In this document: piece by piece, positions 9,611-18,939 of the stretch
How the letters are laid out: each line of letters opens with the position of its first letter
Numbering within the stretch: position 1 is the stretch's first letter
From: Tepidiforma sp.
GTDB taxonomy: Bacteria; Chloroflexota; Dehalococcoidia; Tepidiformales; Tepidiformaceae
Direction: 5' to 3'
Assembly: GCF_026003995.1 (NCBI RefSeq)
Contig: NZ_BPIG01000002.1
Location: 806,001 to 870,000 of the forward strand
DNA length: 64,000 nucleotides
Program-made: the position numbers and the translations under genes
Notes under the pieces: generated by a model
Told to the model about the DNA's origin: nothing
The model's input: the letters and a program-made list of their open reading frames with translations, nothing else
Database searches by the model: none

Positions 9611-10275
9611 CCCAGCAGCTCCAGCGCGTAGCGGATCACGTCCTCCAGCGAGAGGTCCGTCGTATCGATGACGACCGCGTCCTCGGCCGGCCGCAGCGGG
9701 CTCGCCGCCCGCGAACTGTCCAGCCGGTCCCGCTGTTCGATGTCCCGGCGCGCCTCCGCCGCCTCCTGCGCCATTCCCCACTGCCGCGCCTGCAGGCTCC
9801 GCCGCGCCGCCCGCGCCTCGGGCGAGGCTTCGAGGAACAGCTTCACCGGCGCATCCGGCAGCACGACCGTGCCGATGTCCCGCCCCGCGAGAATCGCCGG
9901 CCCGCGCGCTGCAATCGCCCGCTGCGCCGCCACCATCGCCGCCCGCACCGACGGCAGGGCGCTGTAAGCGCTCACGTGGTGCTCCACCTCCGGCTCGCGC
10001 AGCCGTCCCGTCACGTCACGCCCACCGACGAGGATGCGCGTCTCCGTTCCCGCCTCGGCGCGGATATCCAGCGACCGCGCGAACGCGCCTGCCGCCTCGT
10101 CTTCCGGGGGCACTCCTGCCTCCAGCGCGGCCAGCGTCACCGCCCGGTACATCAGCCCGGTATCGAGGAAGAGGAACCCGAAGCGCTCCGCCAGCGCCAT
10201 CCCGAGCGAACTCTTGCCCGAGGCCGCCGGCCCGTCGATCGCAATCGGCCAGGGGACGCAGCCATCCTGTGTCAT
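9601..10275 (-). CDS. cmk: Cytidylate kinase
   Basis: Phosphorylates CMP/dCMP with ATP. 224 residues, the usual size. The P-loop is IAIDGPAASGKSSLG close to the N-terminus, followed by FLDTGLMYRAVT, LAGRDIGTVVLPDA and RDRLDSSRAASPL, all family signatures. Its ATG shares four bases (ATGA) with the stop of rluB upstream. The codons upstream of 10275 in the same frame are glycine/alanine filler and belong to the rluB shadow. Confidence 0.95.
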   Translation of the reverse strand: MTQDGCVPWPIAIDGPAASGKSSLGMALAERFGFLFLDTGLMYRAVTLAALEAGVPPEDEAAGAFARSLDIRAEAGTETRILVGGRDVTGRLREPEVEHHVSAYSALPSVRAAMVAAQRAIAARGPAILAGRDIGTVVLPDAPVKLFLEASPEARAARRSLQARQWGMAQEAAEARRDIEQRDRLDSSRAASPLRPAEDAVVIDTTDLSLEDVIRYALELLGCN

Positions 10276-11084
10276 CGCCGCGATGGTACGCGACCCTTCC
10301 GTTCCGGCCCATCGCCGCCGGCGGCGGCCGCCCGTCCCGCCCGGTAGAGCGCCGCCACCTCCTCCGCCGTCAGCTCCCGGAACGCCCCGCTTCCGAGGTT
10401 CCCCAGCCGCAGCGGCCCCACCCGCAGCCGCCGCAGCAGCACCACCTTCCGCCCCAGCGCTCCCAGCATCCGCCGGATCTCGCGGTTCTTCCCCTGCCGC
10501 AGCGTCACCAGCAGCCACGCCCCCGCACCCCCGCCCGGCTCGGCGTCCGCCGGGGGCTCGACCAGCCGAACCGCCGCCGCCCGCAGCCGCTCGCCATCGA
10601 CCTCGATCCCGCGCACTATCCGCTCCAGGTCACGCTGCGACGGCGCGGCATCGACGCCCACCAGGTATTCCTTTTCTACTTCGTACTTCGGGTGCGTCAG
10701 CAGGTCCGTCAGGTGCCCGTCGTTCGTGATGATGACGAGCCCCTCGCTGTCCATATCGAGCCGCCCCACCGGGTGGAGCTGCACGTCGCCTATCGGCACG
10801 AGGTCGAGCACCGTCTCCCGGCCCCGGTCGTCCCGCGCCGTCGTCACGAACCCCCGCGGCTTGTTCAGCGCGAAGTACCGGTAGCGGTCCCGCCGCACCG
10901 GCTCCCCGTCCACGAGGATGTCGTCCGTTTCCGGGTCCGCCCGCGCGCCGAGCGTCGTCACCGGCTGGCCGTTCACTTGCACCCGCCCGGCGAGGATCAG
11001 CTCCTCCGCCTGCCGGCGCGATGCCACGCCCGCGTTCGAAAGGATCTTCTGCAGCCGTTCCAGCGCCACGTCTCCACTCCACAC
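10272..11084 (-). CDS. rluB: 23S rRNA pseudouridine synthase, RluB/RsuA family
   Basis: 270 residues. An N-terminal S4 RNA-binding domain (LERLQKILSNAGVASRRQAEELI) is followed by the synthase domain with the catalytic-Asp motif HPVGRLDMDSEGLVII and the later RQGKNREIRRML motif. The C-terminal 25 residues are Ala/Gly-rich. ATG at 11084 is used; a GTG at 11069 directly before LERLQKIL is an equally plausible start. First housekeeping gene of the cmk-plsC-ispH transcript. RluB versus RluE/RsuA substrate specificity cannot be settled from motifs. Confidence 0.92.
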   Translation of the reverse strand: MWSGDVALERLQKILSNAGVASRRQAEELILAGRVQVNGQPVTTLGARADPETDDILVDGEPVRRDRYRYFALNKPRGFVTTARDDRGRETVLDLVPIGDVQLHPVGRLDMDSEGLVIITNDGHLTDLLTHPKYEVEKEYLVGVDAAPSQRDLERIVRGIEVDGERLRAAAVRLVEPPADAEPGGGAGAWLLVTLRQGKNREIRRMLGALGRKVVLLRRLRVGPLRLGNLGSGAFRELTAEEVAALYRAGRAAAAGGDGPERKGRVPSRR

Positions 11085-11123
11085 CCTCGCCCCCGCGCGC
11101 GCAACCCGCGCGGCCGCGCCCGG

Positions 11124-11909
11124 CTACCGCGCGATGAGCGGCGCCGCGCCGAGGTGGGCCCCCGCATCCACGATGAGCAGCTCCCCGGTGACCAGGTCCG
11201 CCCCTTCGATGAACCAGACCGCCGCCTGCGCCATGTCCTCCGGTGTCCCGGCCTTCCGCAGCGGCGTCGTCCGCTCCTGCTGCGCCAGCGCCGCCTCGTA
11301 GGCCGCGTCGCCGAGGCCGCCGCGCAGCCACCGTCCCTGGATGAACCCCGGGCAGATCGCGTTCACCCGGATCTCCGGCCCGAGCGCCCGCGCCAGCGAG
11401 AGCGTCATCGTGTTCAGCGCTCCCTTGGAGGCCGCATACGCGATCGAACTGCCGATGCCCATCACCCCCGCGATCGACGAGATGTTCACGACCGCGCCGC
11501 GGCCCTGCAGCTTCATCTGCGGCGCCACCGCCCGCGTCATCTGGTACGGCCCGATGACGTTCACCGCGTAGATCCGCTGGAAGTCCTCCGCCGTCAGCCC
11601 CTCGAGGTCCGTGTGGTTCACGAACTTCGTCGCCCCGGCGTTGTTGATCAGCCCATCGATGCGGCCCCAGCGGTCGATGGCCGCCTGCGCCATCCGCCGG
11701 CAGTCCGCATCGTTGGCGACGTCCGCCTGCACGAGCAGCGTCTCGGCGCCGAGCGCCTCGCAGGCCGCCTGCGTTTCGCGCGCCTCGGCCTCCGACTTCG
11801 TGTAGTTGATGACGACGTTGCAGCCCTTGCTGGCGAGCAGCTTTGCGCAGGCCGCGCCCACGCCCGTCGCCGAGCCGGTCACGATGACCACGCCCCCGCG
11901 GATATCCAT
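11124..11909 (-). CDS. Short-chain dehydrogenase/reductase (SDR)
   Basis: 261 residues, classical SDR. Cofactor motif TGSATGVG near the N-terminus, NNAG at about residue 90, and the catalytic Ser...YAASK pair (NISSIAGV, then AYAASKGAL). The C-terminus VDAGAHLG is typical of FabG-like members. The substrate is unknown. It lies 39 bases upstream of rluB on the same strand, so it may be the first gene of that operon. The 190 bases between it and the divergent gene at 12101 hold no gene; they must contain divergent promoters, but I see no convincing hexamers. Confidence 0.88.
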   Translation of the reverse strand: MDIRGGVVIVTGSATGVGAACAKLLASKGCNVVINYTKSEAEARETQAACEALGAETLLVQADVANDADCRRMAQAAIDRWGRIDGLINNAGATKFVNHTDLEGLTAEDFQRIYAVNVIGPYQMTRAVAPQMKLQGRGAVVNISSIAGVMGIGSSIAYAASKGALNTMTLSLARALGPEIRVNAICPGFIQGRWLRGGLGDAAYEAALAQQERTTPLRKAGTPEDMAQAAVWFIEGADLVTGELLIVDAGAHLGAAPLIAR

Positions 11910-12100
11910 CGCCGAAGACCTCCTCGCCGGGCCGCATCGCCCGCGCCCGGCCGCCGCAGTCTACCCCGCTCCTCCCGCCCCGGTGAAGCCGGCCAGCCTG
12001 AAGACAATTCGGGCCGCAAGCAACATAAGCGAGCGACCAGTGTGAATATTTTCCCCGCACCCCTTTACGCCCCTCCCCACCCTCACCACAATCCCGCGCC

Positions 12101-14198
12101 ATGAAGCGCAGAGCGGGGCCCGGGCGGCGCGTCGCCTCCGCATCCCTTCTCTCCGCCGCGTTCGCCGTCGCCATCACCCTCCTCGCAGCCTCGTCTCCGC
12201 CGGCAAGAGCCTCCGACAACCTCCTCGAAAACCCCTCCTTCGCGCCGCCCGTCGAAGACGCGTGGGGCCTCTCTCTGCTCGAAGAAACCCCGGACGGCCT
12301 TCGCCTCGGCAGCACCCTCGCCTTCTTCTCCCAGTACGTCCCCGCTTCGCCCGGGAACCGCTACGACGCCCGCATCACCCTCGCAGCCTCGGCGACCCTC
12401 TCTGCCCAGCTCCGGGTCGAATTCTGGAACACCACCGGCCCCATCAGCGCGGCCACCGTCATCAGCCCGGTCACCATGGTCGGTGAGATACCCGTCGTGC
12501 TTACGACGGCCAGCCCCTCGGCGCCGCCCGGCACGCAGCTCGCTGCCTTCATCGTCGAAGTCCGCGGCAGCACTGGCGCCATCGTCCGGCCCTCAGGCGC
12601 CTCGCTCGTCGAGTCGGCCGGCAATCCAACCCCCGCGCCCACGGCGACGCCGACGAGCACCCCAAGCCCGACGTCTCAGCCACCCGGCGGGGCCGGCGAC
12701 TCTGGAGGCGCGACGGATGCCACCCGCACCCCGACCCCGACGCGCACCCCGACGCCCACCCGCACGCCCACGCCGACGAAAACCCCGACGCCGCCGCGCG
12801 CCAGCACCCCCGCGCGCACTCCGACCATGCCGCCAACCGCTACGCCGACCCTTCCGCCCGGTTTCCGCCAGCGGCGGCCTCCTCCGCAACGGCGATTTCG
12901 AAGTCGTCCAGTCCGGCCGCCCGGCCTACTGGTCGAAGGTCGGCGGCGAACTCCGCGCCTCCGGCGACGCCCACGAAGGCCGCTACGCCGCCTGCCTCGA
13001 TTCCGATACCTCCTCCACGAAGTGGCTCTACCAGGTCGTGCCCGTCGAACCCGGTCAATGGTACGAAGCCCGCGCCTGGGCCAGCGCCAGCGGCGGCGAG
13101 GCCTTCCTCCGCATCACCTGGTACGCCTCCGCCGACGGCAGCGGCTCCGGCGCCGACCAGGCCGATGGCGAACCCGTCTCCGGCGGCTGGGCGCCTCTCG
13201 CCGCCGGCCCGTTCCGCGCCCCGGTCGATGCCCGCTCGGCCCGTGTGCGCCTCATGCTCCGCCCGTCCGGCACCGCCACGGCCTGCTTCGATGACGCCTG
13301 GTTCGACGCCGTCGACGCGCCTCCCCCGACCCCGACGCCTGCGCCGAAACCGTCGACTTCCTCCGCTGCCGGCTCGAGCGCCCCTGCAGCCGCCGCCACC
13401 GCCTCGCCCGCCCCGACGCGCGCCGCTTCGGCCGGCAGCAGTTCGCCCCGCCCTTCCGCCGCGCCGGCCGCGCCGTCAGCCGGGAACCCCGCAGCCCTCC
13501 GTATTTCCGAAATCATGAGCGACCCGCCCGAGCCCGGCCGCGATGCCCCCTTCGAATGGGTCGAAATCGTCAACACCGGTGCCGAACCCGTCGACCTCGC
13601 CGGCTGGGTCATCGCCGATGCCTCCGCCAGCGACACCCTGCCGGCCGCCGTCATCCCGCCCGGCGGCTACGCCGTCATCGCCGGCGCCTCGGCCGTGCTC
13701 CCGGCCGACGTCCCCGTCGTCCGCGTTCCCGATGGCGAAATCGGGAATGGCCTCGGCAACACCGGCGATCTCCTCCGCCTCCGCGACCCCGCCGGGCGCA
13801 CCGTCGACGAAGTTTCCTTCGGCACCCGCACCGACGTGTTCGACCCGCCGCTGCCGGCGCCCGAAGCCGGCGAAACCATCGGCCTCCGCGACTCCGCCGC
13901 CGAGCCAGCTCCCGAGAACTGGGCCGTCACCCTCCGCCCGACGCCGGGCCAGCCCAACGTCTTCGCCGCCGCCGTCGAAACCGCCGTCGCCGGCGCATCG
14001 GCCGCGGGCGCGTCCCCTCAGGCGTCCCGCGCCGGCGCGACCCTCCAGGTCGAAGAAGGCGGCGACGGCGGCTCCGTCGTCCCCTGGATGGTCCTCGGCG
14101 GCCTCGCCGGCATCAGCGTCGGCATGCTCGGCGCCGCCATCGCCCGCGCCGTCAAGCGGGCGCGCGAACGCCGCGGCCGCCGGAAGCCCCGCTCCTGA
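12101..14198 (+). CDS. Secreted/anchored multi-domain surface protein with lamin-tail domain (frameshift at about 12861)
   Basis: Reads as two overlapping frames; removing one base near 12861 restores a 698-residue protein. Order: signal peptide (residues 1-37, hydrophobic core ending PARAS), a beta-sandwich-like domain beginning NLLENPSF, a Thr-Pro repeat linker around residues 180-255, a second carbohydrate-binding-like domain (GGLLRNGDFEVV onward), a second Pro/Ser/Ala-rich linker, a lamin-tail domain (LRISEIMSDPPEP, FEWVEIVNTG, LAGWVIAD), and a C-terminal membrane helix (VVPWMVLGGLAGISVGMLGAAI) with an Arg/Lys-rich tail. The repeated NLLENPSF/GLLRNGDFE start suggests two related sandwich domains. 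Probably displayed on the cell surface; ligand unknown. Confidence 0.75.
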
Positions 14199-14261
14199 CG
14201 CCCTCCCCCGGCCCCGTTCGCCCCTGCTACACTCCCGCCATCCAGCCCCGGAGGCCCGACG

Positions 14262-15489
14262 ATGGCAGCGCTCGACGGCCTGAAAGTCCTCGACCTCACC
14301 CAGTACGAAGCCGGCACGACCTGCACCCAGTACCTCGCCTGGCTCGGCGCCGAGGTCATCAAAATCGAGCGCCCCGGCATCGGCGACCCTGGCCGCAGAC
14401 GTGGCCGGCAAAGGCCGCGATTCCTACTACTTCCTTTCGTTCAATAACAACAAGAAGAGCGTCGCCATCGCCCTCGATACCCCCGAGGGCCGCGAACTCT
14501 TCCTCAGCCTCGTGCCCCGCTTCGACGTCGTGGTCGAAAACTTCACCCTCGGCACCATGGAGAAGCTCGGCCTCGGCTACGACGTCCTCTCCGCCATCAA
14601 CCCCGGCATCATCTACGCCACCATCAAAGGCTTCGGCACGCACGGCCCCTACGCCGGCTACAAATGCTTCGATATGGTCGCCCAGGCCGCGGGCGGTGCC
14701 TTCAGCGTCACCGGCGACCCGGAAGGTCCGCCCATGCGCCCCGGCGCCACCTTCGGCGACACCGGCTCCGGCGTGCACACCGCCCTCGGCATCCTCGCGG
14801 CGTACATCCAGCGGCAGCGCACCGGCCGCGGCCAGGTCGTCGAAATCGCCATGCAGGAAGTCATCGCCAACTTCATGCGCGAACCGATGTCCCAGCGCGA
14901 ATGGCGCTCCAGCCCCATCCAGCGCCGCGGCAACCGCACCGTCGTCCCCACCGACCTCTACCCCTGCGCCCCGGGCGGCCCGAACGACTACATCTACATC
15001 ATGGTCGTCACCACCCGCATGTGGGACGCCCTCATCGCCGCTATCGATATGCCCGAGCTCGGCATGGACCCGCGCTTCGCCACCGTCCGCGACCGCCACG
15101 CCCATGGCGACGAGCTCTGGGAGTACATTGCCAGCTGGACGCGTCAGCGCACCAAGTTCGAAGCCATGGAGCACCTCGCCGCGGCCGGCGTCCCCTGCAG
15201 CGCCGTCTTCGATACCGAAGACCTCCTCGCCAACCGCCACCTCCGCGCCCGCAACATGGTCCGCACCATCCAGCACCCCACCGTCGGCGAATTCCAGCTC
15301 CTCGCCCCGCCCATCCACCTCAGCGACTCCGAAGTCGAACTCCAGCGCGCGCCGCTCCTCGGCGAACACACCGCCGGCGTCCTCGCGGCCGAGCTCGGCC
15401 TCACCGAAGCCGACCTCGCCGACCTGGCGGCCCGCGGCGTGATCGGCCTCCACGACCCGGCCCATGCGCCATCTCCCGCAACAGGCTGA
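14262..15489 (+). CDS. CaiB/BaiF (type III) CoA-transferase (frameshift at about 14398)
   Basis: Restoring one extra base near 14398 gives 408 residues. The N-terminus [30 protein letters not shown] is characteristic; after the break [40 protein letters not shown] and GHTGPY-like GTHGPYAG continue the family pattern. The catalytic Asp expected around residue 170 falls in [11 protein letters not shown] (written here as [11 protein letters not shown]). Such enzymes move CoA between carboxylates, for instance in aromatic or carnitine degradation. A GGAGG ribosome site lies before the ATG. Substrate cannot be inferred. Confidence 0.85.
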
Positions 15490-15518
15490 TTGTCTAACTT
15501 TCAGAAAACCCCTAATAG
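15490..15518 (+). promoter_or_regulatory. Possible promoter in an AT-rich patch
   Basis: TTGTCT (15490-15495), 17-base spacer, TAATAG (15513-15518) directly after the CoA-transferase stop. This is an unusually AT-rich patch and would serve the small gene beginning at 15580. Consensus match only. Confidence 0.35.
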
Positions 15519-15579
15519 TTCCATCCCGCCCCGGGTCGATAATCTGCCCGGAAGGGAACCCGTTCGCTGGAGCCGCCGC

Positions 15580-15978
15580 GTGGCCATTCGCGATCTGCGC
15601 AGCCTGTTCGTCCTCGCGCACTCGCTCGCCCACGACATCTCCGAGGATGCGCTCGAGCTGGAAAAACGGCTCGCGCATCTCCGCTTCTATGCAGCCCAGG
15701 TTGGCGACGCAGGAATCAGCACACTCGCGCACGTCGCTAGCGCGAGCGCCCTGGTCCCGCCAGTCGACCTTCACGCTCGGGTCGAACTCCGGACGGCGCT
15801 GTACGGAGCCCTTGAGGCGCTCGACCGCCTCTCCCTCCTGGTTCGCAGGCTGCATGAGCGTGACCAGGTCGACCCTGGGGTCATCGACCGCCTGCGCCGC
15901 CACTCCGAAGAGCTGACCGCCGTCATCCGGGCCCTCATCGCCGAATGCAACCGGAGCTACGGCCTTCGCACCGCCTGA
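15580..15978 (+). CDS. Hypothetical helical protein
   Basis: 132 residues from the GTG at 15580; the frame is open back to 15490, but the first 30 codons are irregular. No family recognised. The sequence is nearly all amphipathic helix (LFVLAHSLAHDI, LEKRLAHLRFYAAQV, YGALEALDRLSLLVRRL, LRRHSEELTAVIRALIAE), suggesting a helical bundle, possibly a histidine-phosphotransfer-like or sensor-type domain, which is a guess. Its base composition is slightly less GC-biased than neighbours. It ends 39 bases before the yqgE-like gene. Confidence 0.55.
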   Translation: MAIRDLRSLFVLAHSLAHDISEDALELEKRLAHLRFYAAQVGDAGISTLAHVASASALVPPVDLHARVELRTALYGALEALDRLSLLVRRLHERDQVDPGVIDRLRRHSEELTAVIRALIAECNRSYGLRTA

Positions 15979-16017
15979 CCCTTCCCGCTCCCGCCTCCCT
16001 GCGCGAAGATCCGACCC

Positions 16018-16569
16018 GTGACCGAATCCCTCGCCGGGAAGCTCCTCATCGCCTCCCTCTCCCTCGTCGACCCCAACTTCTTCCGCGCCGTCGTCCTCGT
16101 CTGCATGCACGACGATGATGGCGCCATGGGCCTCGTCCTCAACCACCCGCTCGAACAGGCTCCCGTCGCCGACCATCTGCCGCAATTCGCCGACCTCGCT
16201 GCCCCTCCCCCCGTCGTCTTCAAAGGCGGCCCCGTCGAACCGACCGCCGCCATCGCCCTCGGCCGCTTCCGGCCCGGCGCCGAGCCGCCCAACCGCATCG
16301 TCGGCCGCGCTGCCCTCCTCGACCTCTCCCGCCCCATCGACGATTACCGGGCCGACCTCGAATCCGTCCGCGTCTTCGCCGGCTACGCCGGCTGGGGCGC
16401 CGGCCAGCTCGACCGCGAAATCGCCGAAGAAGCCTGGTTCGTCGTCCCCGCCCTCGAAGACGACGCCTTCGACCCGGACGCCGCCACCCTCTGGCGCCGC
16501 GTCCTCCTTCGCCAGCCCGGCAAACTCAAACTCTTCGCCTGGGCCCCCGCCGACCCGCGCGTCAACTGA
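16018..16569 (+). CDS. YqgE/AlgH family protein (UPF0301, DUF179)
   Basis: 183 residues starting at GTG. Family features: the N-terminal GKLLIASLSLVDPNFFRAVVLVCMHDD, GAMGLVLNHPL, a GGPV motif, then FAGYAGWGAGQLDREI and a W-rich C-terminal helix. The family is widespread, single-domain and of unknown biochemical role; in pseudomonads the homologue was linked to alginate regulation. It lies between two unrelated genes on the same strand. Confidence 0.93.
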   Translation: MTESLAGKLLIASLSLVDPNFFRAVVLVCMHDDDGAMGLVLNHPLEQAPVADHLPQFADLAAPPPVVFKGGPVEPTAAIALGRFRPGAEPPNRIVGRAALLDLSRPIDDYRADLESVRVFAGYAGWGAGQLDREIAEEAWFVVPALEDDAFDPDAATLWRRVLLRQPGKLKLFAWAPADPRVN

Positions 16570-16587
16570 CCCGCGCCCGTCCGCCCG

Positions 16588-16616
16588 TTGACGCAGCGCC
16601 CCGCCCGGCGCACCCT
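16588..16616 (+). promoter_or_regulatory. Promoter giving a probable leaderless mRNA for the AhpD-like gene
   Basis: TTGACG (16588-16593), 17-base spacer, CACCCT (16611-16616), then only six bases to the ATG at 16623. The expected transcription start coincides with the start codon, and there is no ribosome-binding site. Confidence 0.5.
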
Positions 16617-16622
16617 GCGCCC

Positions 16623-17192
16623 ATGAGCAGCGAACGCATCTCCTGGTTCCCCGTCCTCGAACGCGACCAGCTCTCCGACGAAGCCCGCGCCCTCTTCGAC
16701 CAGATGGAGGAGCGCATGGGGTTCGTCCCCAACGTCTTCCGCGCGCTCGCCTGGCGGGGCGACCGCATGCTCAAGTGGTGGGCCCACTACCAGGCCGTCA
16801 TGGAGCCGACGCCCGGCCTCGGCAAGGCCGAACGCGAGATGATTGCTGTCGTCGTCTCCATGCAGAACCAGTGCCTCTACTGCCTCACCAGCCACGGCTT
16901 CGCCCTCCGCGCCATCCTCAAAGACCCCGTCCAGGGCGACCGCATCACCCTCGACTACCGCAAAGCCGGCCTCTCCGAAAAGCACATGGCGATGCTCGAT
17001 TTCGCCGTCAAACTCACCCTCGACCCTGTCACCGTCACCGAAGACGACATCGATGAACTCCGCGCCGTCGGCTTCAGCGATGAAGACTGCTGGGACATCG
17101 TCGAAGTCGCTTCCATGTTCAACTTCACCAACCGCCTCATGAGCGGCGCCGGCGTCCTTCCCAACCCCGAATACCACGGCCTCGCCCGCTGA
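16623..17192 (+). CDS. Peroxidase-related carboxymuconolactone decarboxylase family protein (AhpD-like)
   Basis: 189 residues. The AhpD active-site signature E-x(n)-C-x-x-C-x-x-x-H is present as CLYCLTSHG around residue 82, preceded by AEREMIAVVVSMQNQ. This fold is used by alkylhydroperoxidases and gamma-carboxymuconolactone decarboxylases; the paired cysteines favour a thiol peroxidase role. The second half repeats the helical pattern (AMLDFAVKLT, DEDCWDIVEVASMFNFTNRL). Start chosen because the -10 element ends six bases upstream. Confidence 0.9.
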   Translation: MSSERISWFPVLERDQLSDEARALFDQMEERMGFVPNVFRALAWRGDRMLKWWAHYQAVMEPTPGLGKAEREMIAVVVSMQNQCLYCLTSHGFALRAILKDPVQGDRITLDYRKAGLSEKHMAMLDFAVKLTLDPVTVTEDDIDELRAVGFSDEDCWDIVEVASMFNFTNRLMSGAGVLPNPEYHGLAR

Positions 17193-17220
17193 CGTCGCGC
17201 TCGCGCCCGGGACGCAACGA

Positions 17221-17248
17221 AACGGGGGCCGGGTTTCCGGCCCCCGTT
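17221..17248. terminator. Bidirectional hairpin between converging genes
   Basis: Perfect 12-bp stem AACGGGGGCCGG / CCGGCCCCCGTT with a four-base loop, between the stop codons of two converging genes (17192 on +, 17281 on -). T-tracts are weak on both sides. Confidence 0.65.
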
Positions 17249-17280
17249 CCTGTGATCGGTCTCGGGTCGCCCCGGCCCCG

Positions 17281-17820
17281 CTACTCGGGGATGAGCACCC
17301 TGTCGATGACGTGGATGACCCCGTTCGTCGCCTCGACGTCCGCCGTCGTCACCGTCGCATCGTCGATCATGACCTTGCCGTTCTCGACCTTGATGCGCAG
17401 CGTCGAACCCTCCACCGTCGTCGCCTGCGTCAGCGACGCCACCTGGTCCGACGTCACCTTCCCCGCCACCACGTGGTAGGTCAGCACCTTCGTCAGCTGG
17501 TCGCGGTCGGCCAGCAGGTCATCCAGCGTCCCCGCCGGCAGCGCCGCGAAGGCCTCATCCGTCGGCGCGAACACCGTGAACGGGCCGTCGCCCTTCAGCG
17601 TCTCCACCAGGCCGGCGGCTTCGAGGGCGCGCGCCAGCGTCGTGAAGTTCCCGGCGGCCGTCGCCACCTCGATGATGTCCCCGCTCGCCGCAGCCGGCGG
17701 CGCCGTCGGGATGGGCGTCGGCGCTGCCTCGTCGTCGTCACCTCCGCAGGCGACCATCGCCAGCGAAGCGAGCGCCGCCCCGGCGAGCAGCAGCGCAGTG
17801 CGCCATCGAACGACCTTCAT
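17281..17820 (-). CDS. Fasciclin-domain lipoprotein
   Basis: 179 residues. A lipoprotein signal peptide ends in a lipobox-like LASLAMVAC, with Cys about residue 25, followed by an acidic and Pro-rich spacer. The remainder is one FAS1 (fasciclin) domain: [46 protein letters not shown] and the closing [14 protein letters not shown], all hallmark segments. FAS1 domains mediate adhesion or matrix contacts. It would be anchored on the outer face of the cytoplasmic membrane. Confidence 0.95.
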   Translation of the reverse strand: MKVVRWRTALLLAGAALASLAMVACGGDDDEAAPTPIPTAPPAAASGDIIEVATAAGNFTTLARALEAAGLVETLKGDGPFTVFAPTDEAFAALPAGTLDDLLADRDQLTKVLTYHVVAGKVTSDQVASLTQATTVEGSTLRIKVENGKVMIDDATVTTADVEATNGVIHVIDRVLIPE

Positions 17821-18008
17821 GAGAACCCCCTGGGTGTGAGCTTCCCGCCGCCGCTTCCGGCTGGCAGGTACAGGGGGTACGAATGTCGCGTGCCAAATCG
17901 ATCCCCGAACGGAAAGCCGCCTTTTCGCCCGCCTTACCCCGCCTTTCCGACCCCGGCGGCCGGCCGCGCCCTATACTTTTACCTGAGGAGGTTACCTAAA
18001 AGGTCGCC

Positions 18009-18854
18009 ATGAACTTCCTGAAAACCACCATCCTGCTCGCTGCCCTCACCGGCCTGCTCGTCGCCGTCGGCGGCTTCATCGGCGGCACCGGCGGCGCCAT
18101 CGTCCTCCTCATCCTCGCGGGCATCATGAACTTCTTCGCCTACTGGTTCAGCGACCGCGTGGCCCTCGCCATGGCCGGCGCCCGCCAGGTGACGGAAGCC
18201 GATGCCCCGCGCCTCTTCGCTATCGTCCGCGAAGTCGCCCGCGCGGCCGGCATGCCCATGCCCCGCGTCTACATCGTCGAAAACGCCTCGCCCAACGCCT
18301 TCGCCACCGGCCGCGACCCGAAGCACGCCGTCGTCGCCGTCACGACCGGCATCCTCCGCCTCCTCGATGAGCGCGAACTCCGCGCCGTCATCGGCCACGA
18401 GATGGGCCACGTCAAGAACCGCGACATCCTCACCAGCTCCATCGTCGCCACCATCGCCGGCGCCATCTCCATGATCGCGCAGGTGCTGATGTTCACGAGC
18501 CTCTTCGGCGGCGGCGACCGCGACCGCAACCCGCTCGCGGCCCTCGCCGTCATCCTCCTCGCACCCATCGCTGCCACGCTCCTCCAGCTCGGCATCAGCC
18601 GCTCCCGCGAGTACGCCGCCGACGAAACCGGCGCCCGCGTCACCCGCGACCCGCTCGCCCTCGCCAGCGCCCTCGAAAAGCTGAAGATGGGCATCGCCGC
18701 CATGCCGATGGAGCCCACCCCGGCGCAGGAGGCCGTCTCCGCCCTCTACATCGCCAACCCCTTCCGCGGCGAAGGCCTCGCCAACCTCTTCAGCACCCAC
18801 CCGCCGCTGGACGAGCGCATCCGCCGCCTGCGCAACATGGCCGGCCGCATCTAG
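18009..18854 (+). CDS. htpX: Membrane zinc metalloprotease HtpX (M48B)
   Basis: Quality-control endoprotease of the cytoplasmic membrane. 281 residues. Two N-terminal membrane helices (residues 5-45), then the zinc motif HEMGH within AVIGHEMGHVKNRDI, two more helices (SSIVATIAGAISMIA and LAVILLAPIAATLLQL), the third-ligand region SREYAADETGA, and the C-terminal LFSTHPPLDERIRRL motif. A strong ribosome-binding site GAGGAGG is located about 20 bases upstream and a second purine run AAAGG is closer to the ATG. The 188 bases before it hold only the regulatory region. Confidence 0.96.
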   Translation: MNFLKTTILLAALTGLLVAVGGFIGGTGGAIVLLILAGIMNFFAYWFSDRVALAMAGARQVTEADAPRLFAIVREVARAAGMPMPRVYIVENASPNAFATGRDPKHAVVAVTTGILRLLDERELRAVIGHEMGHVKNRDILTSSIVATIAGAISMIAQVLMFTSLFGGGDRDRNPLAALAVILLAPIAATLLQLGISRSREYAADETGARVTRDPLALASALEKLKMGIAAMPMEPTPAQEAVSALYIANPFRGEGLANLFSTHPPLDERIRRLRNMAGRI

Positions 18855-18939
18855 CCGCGCCTGCACTGTCCGAACGCTCCCGCGAGCCGCCCGCCCGGGC
18901 GGCTCGCAGCTTTCTGCGCGATGCGGCACCATCCCCGCC

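Noticed and set aside
12720-12850. Repeat array (CRISPR-like or minisatellite) with period about 12 bases
   Set aside because: It encodes Thr-Pro linkers in frame within the surface protein; there are no spacers.
14359-16185. Long minus-strand open frame of about 600 codons
   Set aside because: It is the antisense shadow of the CoA-transferase and its neighbours. Composition is Asp/Glu/Gly/Ala-rich without domain structure, as expected from GC-rich antisense frames. The same applies to long minus frames at 48277-50367, 53093-55156, 55141-57057 and 59697-62198.
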